DNA of 19,079 bases from positions 1 through 19,079 of the forward strand of contig CAZOER010000018.1 of the NCBI GenBank assembly GCA_964578905.1. The letters run 5' to 3'. The notes under the pieces were generated by a model. That model saw only the letters and a program-made list of their open reading frames with translations. It did not search any database and was not told the origin of the DNA. Source of the DNA: CAZVBV01 sp964578905. GTDB taxonomy: Bacteria > Patescibacteriota > Gracilibacteria > UBA4473. Positions 14,171-19,079 of this stretch are shown one piece after another. Position numbers and translations under genes: made by a program. Positions within the stretch are counted from its first letter, which is position 1, and every line of letters starts with the position of its first letter.

Positions 14171-15687
14171 AAGGTCAAGAAGTCATCGGCTGTGGCGACG
14201 GTTTCTTTTTCTTCAACGACGTCGGTGATACTGAAATCAATAAGAAGTGATTCTCCAAACATTTCGATCATCGTGTTTTGTACGGAATTTCGGATCACTT
14301 CAGAATCAAGTTTCTCTCGATGAAAAGAACTAGTCGTTTCAAATACAACTTTTCCATTTTTCATCGCCGGCTTTGTATTAAGAAAAGACATCTTTGCAAA
14401 AGCAGGAATTTTCGCTTGATCAGCGATCTCTGACATTTTAGAAAGAATCGTATCAACAGAAATTTTAATGGGTTCTCTCGCTACCGGTTCTTCGATTTTT
14501 TCTGGTTTGTGTTCGACTTTTGGAAGTTCCTCAAAAAGAAATCCATCACTCTTTTTTTCGACTTCTTTTGTAACAACGGGTTCGGCTACCTTTGCCACAG
14601 GAGCTGGTGCAACGGGAGTACTAACTGGTGGTGCGGTGACTACTTTCTTTTCGATTGGTTTCGCAGCAGCTATTCCTTGGCAGAGATTCACGACCGCAAT
14701 CTCAAGTGGTAACTCCACGATAGGGGAGGTCTTGAGCTGTGCGAGGGCTGATTCAATCTGATTAATCGCCGGCAAGAGCTTGGTAATGTATTCCCCATCA
14801 GTGAGGTTCTGGTGCAGTTTATCACGAAGGAACCCAAGAAAGTCATGTCCGAAGGTTCGGAAATCTTTTCCCGCAGATGAAATTCCTTTCAGTATTTCAA
14901 GTCCTGCTTCGGCATCTTTTTCTTCAATGGCACTCCAGAATTGCTCGAGTGTTTCGGTCGCCGAAATCCCAAGAGAATCACGAACCGCGTCAGTAGTAAT
15001 ATTGCTTTCCGTTTCTGCAGAGATCTGTTCGAGCAATGAAATCGCGTCTCGGAGTCCTCCTTCTGCCTTTCGAGCAATGAGTTGAAACGCCTCTTCTTCC
15101 ACAGAAAACTTCTCTGACTTCGAAATCAATTCCAATCGTTCAACCAATTGATCGAGTCCAAATCGATTAAAGATAAAGGTCTGACAACGAGAGATAATTG
15201 TTTCTGGCAACTTGTGCATTTCCGTCGTCGCGAGCAAGAAGTATGCATGCTCTGGTGGTTCTTCGAGTGTTTTAAGGAGCGCATTAAAGGCTTCCTTTGT
15301 CAGCATGTGCACCTCATCAATGATGTACACCTTTCGTTTTGCTCGGTTTGGAGCAAAGAGAATCTTCTCTCGCAAATCTCGAATCTCATCAATACCACGA
15401 TTCGATGCGGCATCGATTTCAATCACGTCCACAAGGTTTCCTTCCGCAATATCAATACACATATCACACTGTCCACAAGGATTCCCATCGTTCAAATTCT
15501 CACAGGTGAGTCCTTTTGCAAAAATTCGAGCCATGGATGTTTTTCCTGTTCCTCGACTTCCTGAAAAAAGATACGCATGAGAAGGTTTCTCCGTTTTGAG
15601 CGCATTCTGAAGGGTTTTGACAACTGAAGTTTGTCCAACGAGATCTAAAAATGTTTGTGGTCGATACTTTAAAAAGAGTGCAGACAT
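14167..15687 (-). CDS. dnaX: DNA polymerase III clamp-loader subunit tau (and gamma)
   Basis: DnaX is the ATPase of the sliding-clamp loader; the tau form also bridges polymerase and helicase. The 506-residue product shows the AAA+ core: KYRPQTFLDLVGQ near the start, Walker A GSRGTGKT (43-50), the zinc module Cys62/Cys71/Cys74/Cys77, IDAASNRGIDEIRDL (91-105), Walker B IIDEVHML (122-129), the LLATTE sensor (151-156) and the arginine-finger SRC (166-168). Domain III follows to about 345, then a Pro/Val/Lys-rich linker and a short C-terminal domain (about 415-506). In the linker at codons 377-379 sits A AAA AAG AGT GA; a -1 shift gives Glu380 then TGA, a 380-residue gamma form (see the separate entry). 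It is convergent with priA. A promoter lies about 30 bases upstream of the ATG; no Shine-Dalgarno site is visible. Confidence 0.96.
   Translation of the reverse strand: MSALFLKYRPQTFLDLVGQTSVVKTLQNALKTEKPSHAYLFSGSRGTGKTSMARIFAKGLTCENLNDGNPCGQCDMCIDIAEGNLVDVIEIDAASNRGIDEIRDLREKILFAPNRAKRKVYIIDEVHMLTKEAFNALLKTLEEPPEHAYFLLATTEMHKLPETIISRCQTFIFNRFGLDQLVERLELISKSEKFSVEEEAFQLIARKAEGGLRDAISLLEQISAETESNITTDAVRDSLGISATETLEQFWSAIEEKDAEAGLEILKGISSAGKDFRTFGHDFLGFLRDKLHQNLTDGEYITKLLPAINQIESALAQLKTSPIVELPLEIAVVNLCQGIAAAKPIEKKVVTAPPVSTPVAPAPVAKVAEPVVTKEVEKKSDGFLFEELPKVEHKPEKIEEPVAREPIKISVDTILSKMSEIADQAKIPAFAKMSFLNTKPAMKNGKVVFETTSSFHREKLDSEVIRNSVQNTMIEMFGESLLIDFSITDVVEEKETVATADDFLTF
14546..14559 (-). other. 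dnaX: Putative programmed -1 frameshift site in dnaX (gamma production)
   Basis: On the coding strand codons 377-381 read GAA AAA AAG AGT GAT. The heptamer A AAA AAG is in the X XXY YYZ frame, the same as the E. coli dnaX slip site, and the next bases AGTGA are also the same. A -1 slip yields Lys-Lys-Glu then TGA (14548-14546). The product would keep the AAA+ core and domain III (380 residues) and lose the tau-specific tail. I see no strong upstream Shine-Dalgarno stimulator and only a very short GGAA/TTCC fold downstream, so efficiency is unknown. RNA-polymerase slippage on the A7 run is another possible route. Confidence 0.65.
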
Positions 15688-15717
15688 GCGTTTTTTGTGG
15701 GGTCAAGAAACGAGACG

Positions 15718-15745
15718 AGTGTACGTTTTTGTGTCGGTTTGTAAA
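15718..15745 (-). promoter_or_regulatory. Candidate promoter of dnaX
   Basis: Minus strand: TTTACA (15740-15745), 16-base spacer, TACACT (15718-15723). The predicted start near 15711 gives a leader of about 24 bases before the ATG at 15687. Confidence 0.45.
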
Positions 15746-15795
15746 CAGAAAATTCTAAGATCTATTTCCAGTCATAATACAAAAATCAATAACCC

Positions 15796-15969
15796 CTGTC
15801 ATTCCGACCAAGGCGGAGGAATCCCTTCTTTTATTGATCTTGGATATCGGGGAAACTGTTCTTTTTGTAATCAAAAAGAACCAAAAAATTTTGGGGAGAA
15901 AAAACTCGCTCATGCGCTATTAAAAAGCTTCCGAGTCCCAATGACGCTCAGACACGGTTTCTCCCCAAA
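15796..15969. repeat. Repeat-like intergenic block between murG and dnaX
   Basis: The roughly 300 bases between the murG stop and the dnaX start hold no credible gene apart from the dnaX promoter. The block opens with CTGTCATTCCGACC, a motif typical of dispersed bacterial repeats. It contains a perfect 10-bp inverted repeat (GTTCTTTTTG-TAAT-CAAAAAGAAC, 15858-15881) and a perfect 12-bp inverted repeat, TTTGGGGAGAAA (15890-15901) with TTTCTCCCCAAA (15958-15969), enclosing 56 bases. Near the right end, CGAGTCCCAATGACG is a diverged inverse of the left motif. It is probably a folded mobile or REP-like remnant. Confidence 0.45.
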
Positions 15970-15991
15970 CCCCGTTTGGATAGCAAATGGA

Positions 15992-17002
15992 CTAGAGTAA
16001 TATGTCAGCAATTTCCTTAGCTTTGTTGCAGATTGCAGAACGCTGAAGAGAATCCTTCAATGATTCATCCTGCAGAGTTTCATCGATAGTAGAGAGAAAC
16101 GTCTCTGCTGTGGTGTGTTTTTCCTCTAGTACTCGGCAGAGGTTCTTCTCTTCAAAATACACCGCATTCAGGAGCTGGTGATTTCGTGCAACAGAGGGAA
16201 GGGGAATAACAATACTCGGAACATGAGCTGAAATGATTTCAAATAAAGAATTTGCCCCGGCTCGTGCAATAACAAGATTGGATTCGTGAATTTTTTGTGC
16301 CAATTGGGCTGTAGGCAGGAACTCATACTCCGTGAAGTTGTCATGACATAAACCAGTCTTTTTTCCGACGCCTGTGACGAGTGTAATGACGTACTTTTGG
16401 AGCAATTTGTCATGACATTCTTTTGTCATTGCATTGAGAAACTGGGCACCTTGCGATCCCCCGAAGACGAGGATTTTATTTCCTTTGGTAGATTGGTCTC
16501 CTGAGTTTGAGAGGAGTGGGGGAGTGTAGAACAATGGCATCGGTTTTTCGCCAAAACTTTGGAAGGTTTGCACTGAAAATTGGCTCGCTAACTTCGTTAA
16601 AATACCGGCTGAAATGTCGGATTCATGAGAGTATATTTTCGCATTACAACCGAACAAAGCCTTCCTTGCGACGAGAAAGGGAAAGCCAACAAATCCTCCT
16701 TTGAAAAAGATGATATCGGGGTTGATTTCCTTTAATAATTGCAGTGCTTTCCAGCATGATCCGATGATTTTGAAGGGATCTGTGAAGTTTTTCCATGATA
16801 CATACCGTCGAATCTTTCCCGCAGAGAAGAAATGGACTGGAAGACCAGTGAAATTCTCGGCAATAATCTTTTTATCTAAGTCACTGTCAGACACGATTAA
16901 CTCCACTTCGGCTCCTTTCTTCACCAGTTCATCAATAAGATTGCGGAGCGGAAAGATGTGTCCGCCTGTTCCACCACCGATGAGGAGTACTTTTTTGGTC
17001 AT
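15992..17002 (-). CDS. murG: UDP-N-acetylglucosamine transferase MurG (lipid II synthesis)
   Basis: MurG adds GlcNAc from UDP-GlcNAc to lipid I on the cytoplasmic face of the membrane, giving lipid II. The 336-residue GT-B protein shows the N-terminal glycine loop GGGTGGHIFP (9-18), KGGFVGFPFL (101-110) in place of the usual GGYVSxP, and HESD (126-129) where HEQN is common. It also has GGSQGAQFLN (181-190), ARAGANSLFEI (246-256) and NHQLLNA (274-280) for the donor site. It is slightly short for the family, and the HESD and GFVGFP variants make it a diverged member. The ATG directly follows the ftsW stop with no spacer, so the two are translationally coupled. Together they make and handle lipid II for septal peptidoglycan. 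A repeat-like block lies downstream. Confidence 0.9.
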   Translation of the reverse strand: MTKKVLLIGGGTGGHIFPLRNLIDELVKKGAEVELIVSDSDLDKKIIAENFTGLPVHFFSAGKIRRYVSWKNFTDPFKIIGSCWKALQLLKEINPDIIFFKGGFVGFPFLVARKALFGCNAKIYSHESDISAGILTKLASQFSVQTFQSFGEKPMPLFYTPPLLSNSGDQSTKGNKILVFGGSQGAQFLNAMTKECHDKLLQKYVITLVTGVGKKTGLCHDNFTEYEFLPTAQLAQKIHESNLVIARAGANSLFEIISAHVPSIVIPLPSVARNHQLLNAVYFEEKNLCRVLEEKHTTAETFLSTIDETLQDESLKDSLQRSAICNKAKEIADILL

Positions 17003-18112
17003 TTAAGCGTGATAATAGCGCTTTCTTTGTTCTTTTCTGTATCCGGATATTTGCAATAAAATTCCAAAACCGATGAGTGTCATCAACAGCGATGTTCCTC
17101 CGTAGGAGATGAGAGGAAGTGTAATTCCTGTGTTTGGCAATAAGGCGAGATTCACTCCAATATTGTAGAATGCCTGTCCGCATATCGATACGGTGATTCC
17201 AACCGCGAGGAGTTTCGCAAACATATCAGGGGTTCGTTGTGCAATACGAAATCCACGATAGGCAATAAACAGGTAAATACCCACCAAGACAAGAATACGG
17301 AAGAATCCCATTTCCTCTGATATAGCGGCGAAGATAGTGTCAGATTGCACCTCAGGGAGATAATCGAACTTCTGAATAGAGTTCTGGAAACCCCTTCCAA
17401 ATGCGCCTCCTGATCCAATCGCAATCAACGCTTGTTTCACTTGGAATCCCGTATTGAGCGGATCAAGGTCGGGATTGAGATACACTTTTACTCGATGCAA
17501 GATGTACGGGGTTGTCATTGTTACAATGGTGGCTCCCAAAGCACAGACCCCAATTCCTCCAAAGAAGTGCTTCAAATTCGCTCCTGAAATGTAGTAAATC
17601 GCGGCCGCTGTCAGACTCAACACCAACAGTGATCCGAAGTCGGACTGAATCACTAGTAATAATGCGGGTATCCCGAGTACCACGGTAAACGGAACAAATC
17701 CTCCGCGAAGGCTTCCGGGGTCAATCTTTCCACTGGAAAAGAGGGCAGAGAGAAAAATAATCACACTGAGTTTCACAATTTCCACCGGCTGGAAGGAGAT
17801 CGGTCCGAGCTTCAACCAGAGTCGAGCGGCGGTTCCGTAACTTTCTCCCATCGTAATACTCATGATGAGCAGAATAATTCCGAGAAGCAGAATAAGCCCA
17901 GATAGTTTTTTTAGTTTTTCATATGGGAATTTGAATCCCAAAATAAAGAGGGGAATTCCCATGAGGAGATACCGGAAGTGTCTCCAGAAGTAGAAATCGT
18001 TCTGACCAGTAACATCGAAACTCGCTGAAATAGAGATAGAACTCATCATCACGAGTCCAAAAATAGTGAGTCCCATCACCGCGAAAAAGAGTCCTTTATC
18101 AACAGTCGTCAT
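17003..18112 (-). CDS. ftsW: SEDS-family peptidoglycan glycosyltransferase FtsW
   Basis: This polytopic membrane enzyme (369 residues from the chosen start, about ten hydrophobic segments) polymerises lipid II into glycan strands during septum synthesis, together with a class B penicillin-binding protein. The signature near the C terminus, GITLPLISYGGTSLL, is the conserved SEDS loop; GYKxxQxLIAIGSGG appears as FQVKQALIAIGSGGAFGRG. Adjacency to murG favours FtsW over RodA or SpoVE, which look alike. I start at the ATG at 18112; the longer frame would use a TTG at 18157 and add 15 residues overlapping the divergent promoter. A weak promoter (TTCCCA-16-TACCAT) ends 8 bases before the ATG. The stop touches the murG ATG. 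Very hydrophobic composition fits the family. Confidence 0.9.
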   Translation of the reverse strand: MTTVDKGLFFAVMGLTIFGLVMMSSISISASFDVTGQNDFYFWRHFRYLLMGIPLFILGFKFPYEKLKKLSGLILLLGIILLIMSITMGESYGTAARLWLKLGPISFQPVEIVKLSVIIFLSALFSSGKIDPGSLRGGFVPFTVVLGIPALLLVIQSDFGSLLVLSLTAAAIYYISGANLKHFFGGIGVCALGATIVTMTTPYILHRVKVYLNPDLDPLNTGFQVKQALIAIGSGGAFGRGFQNSIQKFDYLPEVQSDTIFAAISEEMGFFRILVLVGIYLFIAYRGFRIAQRTPDMFAKLLAVGITVSICGQAFYNIGVNLALLPNTGITLPLISYGGTSLLMTLIGFGILLQISGYRKEQRKRYYHA

Positions 18113-18120
18113 CGGAAAGA

Positions 18121-18148
18121 ATGGTACTCGAAAAAATATTTTTGGGAA
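18121..18148 (-). promoter_or_regulatory. Weak candidate promoter of ftsW-murG
   Basis: Minus strand: TTCCCA (18143-18148), 16-base spacer, TACCAT (18121-18126), then 8 bases to the ATG at 18112. It lies back to back with the promoter of the small protein gene (18151-18178). Confidence 0.3.
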
Positions 18149-18150
18149 TG

Positions 18151-18178
18151 TTGACAAAGAAAAAAAACAGATTAGAAA
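18151..18178 (+). promoter_or_regulatory. Promoter of the 70-residue protein gene, leaderless type
   Basis: TTGACA (18151-18156), 16-base A-rich spacer, TAGAAA (18173-18178), then 6 bases to the ATG at 18185. The same hexamers and spacing occur at 10071-10098. Confidence 0.5.
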
Positions 18179-18184
18179 ACAGGC

Positions 18185-18397
18185 ATGGAAAGGGGAAAAC
18201 CTGTTTCTGAAGCTCCAAAACCGGGAACACCGGAATTTGAAACCATGACAAAAAAGAACATGGATGCTTTTTGGAAGCGATATGAAAATGGAGAAGTAAC
18301 AAAAGAAAAAACTCTTGAGGCATGTATTGCAGAAGCAAACTTTAGTGATGAATTTGATATGTCTTTGCAGGTAACGTGTGAGTTTCGATTGAAATAA
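18185..18397 (+). CDS. Small hypothetical protein, 70 residues
   Basis: I do not recognise it. The protein is soluble and acidic overall, with a Pro-rich start (about 7-17, SEAPKPGTPEF), a charged middle predicted to be helical (NMDAFWKRYENGEVTKEKTLEACIAEAN) and two Cys (residues 47 and 65). It has a good promoter whose -10 ends 6 bases before the ATG. Its stop lies directly against the convergent purD stop, so it fills the whole gap between ftsW and purD. These points favour a real gene, but the short length keeps this uncertain. It reads divergently from ftsW with adjacent promoters, which might link their control. Confidence 0.5.
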   Translation: MERGKPVSEAPKPGTPEFETMTKKNMDAFWKRYENGEVTKEKTLEACIAEANFSDEFDMSLQVTCEFRLK

Positions 18398-19079
18398 CTA
18401 AGCTCTCACTCGCGCTAAATCATCAATTCGTTTCTGTACCAATTCGGCAGTACCGATATCTTTCCTATAAAAGAGAGGTCCCTCAAATCGTGAGAGCATC
18501 GCTTCGCAATTTTCGTTTGCCTCGTTTAAATTCGCACCCATTCCAAGAACTCCAATAGCTCTTCCTCCGCTGAGAATCAATGTGTCTTCTTCCGATACAG
18601 AAATTCCAGCAAAGAATGTTTTGGAAGTCTCAGTATTCCAATTATCGGGAGCTACAATCTGAGCACCTTTTTCAGGACTAGTCGGATATCCGTTTGCACA
18701 GAGGTATTTCAAGACTGTTGCAACGGGTTCAAATTCGAGTTTCCCAATTTCACTGAGTCGTCCCTGCGTTGCTTTTTCACACACATCGACGAAATCGGTT
18801 TTCAAAATCGGTAAAATATTCAACGCCTCTGGATCTCCAAATCGCGCATTGTATTCAATCAATTTTACTCCTCGTTTCGTCACAATAAATCCTCCGTACA
18901 TGACACCGATGAATTTTTCTCCCAGTTCTTGTTCCATCGCTTTCATGACGCGTTCGGTAATGTTGTGTGCAATTTTCAAATCTTCCTCAACGAGAAAGGG
19001 GAGGGAATTGCGCTCATCACTAATCGTTCCCATTCCGCCCGTCTGAGGGCCTTGGTCGCCAACTTCTACTCGTTTGTGA
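18398..19079 (-). CDS. purD: Phosphoribosylamine-glycine ligase PurD, C-terminal part
   Basis: PurD joins phosphoribosylamine and glycine using ATP, the second step of purine synthesis. Only the C-terminal 226 or so residues are in the window; the gene enters from the right edge, and the frame stays open to 19079. The edge codons give HKRVEVGDQGPQTGGMG, matching the family stretch DHKRVGDGDxGPNTGGMG, so an apparent ATG at 19033 is internal. The ATP-grasp metal-binding segment EYNARFGDPEA is intact, followed by the C-terminal domain ending in LARVRA. PurD usually has about 420 residues, so roughly half is missing because of the window edge, not a break. It is convergent with the small protein gene, stop against stop. 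Its presence suggests at least part of de novo purine synthesis, which many CPR genomes lack. Confidence 0.93.
   Translation of the reverse strand, partial: HKRVEVGDQGPQTGGMGTISDERNSLPFLVEEDLKIAHNITERVMKAMEQELGEKFIGVMYGGFIVTKRGVKLIEYNARFGDPEALNILPILKTDFVDVCEKATQGRLSEIGKLEFEPVATVLKYLCANGYPTSPEKGAQIVAPDNWNTETSKTFFAGISVSEEDTLILSGGRAIGVLGMGANLNEANENCEAMLSRFEGPLFYRKDIGTAELVQKRIDDLARVRA

Noticed and set aside
15617..16000. 127-codon plus-strand frame across the dnaX start and the spacer before murG
   Set aside because: It begins antisense inside dnaX, and its second half lies in the folded repeat-like block. No promoter or start context supports it.
18113..18157. TTG start of ftsW at 18157
   Set aside because: The 15 extra residues overlap the promoter region of the divergent gene, and an ATG at 18112 begins just before the first membrane segment.

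Overview
The window looks like a chromosomal piece of a Candidate Phyla Radiation (Patescibacteria) bacterium; a Peregrinibacteria-like lineage is my best guess, from gene repertoire only. Pointers are a single-chain archaeal/eukaryotic-type glycyl-tRNA synthetase, a VirB4-like ATPase, a sortase with an N-terminal anchor, a short HrcA, S-layer-homology and thioredoxin-fold lipoproteins, and very tight gene packing. UGA is a normal stop here (it ends the small membrane-protein gene at 4740), so the UGA=Gly code of Gracilibacteria/Absconditabacteria does not apply.

Layout. 1-1.86 kb (minus): an S-layer-homology protein with a terminator, preceded by an unknown 186-residue protein. 1.9-2.9 kb (plus): a thioredoxin-fold lipoprotein ending in two back-to-back perfect palindromes. 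3.0-5.7 kb (plus): a translationally coupled operon glyS - small Trp-rich membrane protein - trpS, followed by a REP/MITE-like element. 5.9-6.7 kb: sortase. 6.75-7.52 kb: tRNA-Ser(UGA), tRNA-Val(UAC), a CPHC thioredoxin lipoprotein and tRNA-Ser(CGA), almost without spacers. 7.5-9.54 kb (minus): VirB4-like ATPase. 9.6-10.06 kb: a gene-free block with two facing promoters and many inverted repeats, which I read as two candidate structured RNAs. 10.1-11.3 kb (plus): an AT-rich PlsC-like acyltransferase relative. 11.3-12.0 kb (minus): hrcA, divergent from priA (12.0-14.2 kb). 14.2-15.7 kb (minus): dnaX, tail-to-tail with priA. 15.7-16.0 kb: a repeat-like spacer. 16.0-18.1 kb (minus): ftsW-murG. 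18.2-18.4 kb (plus): a 70-residue small protein. 18.4 kb to the end (minus): C-terminal half of purD.

Themes. Core information genes (glyS, trpS, tRNAs, priA, dnaX) and cell-envelope genes (SLH protein, sortase, lipoproteins, ftsW, murG) dominate. The strongest observation is an exact A AAA AAG AGT GA frameshift signal in dnaX that would make a 380-residue gamma form, as in E. coli. The second is promoter architecture: at several genes a good -35/-10 pair ends 6-8 bases before the start codon, implying leaderless mRNAs; Shine-Dalgarno sites are largely absent. The third is the structured non-coding block at 9.6-10.06 kb. All family assignments were made by eye from motifs, without database searches.
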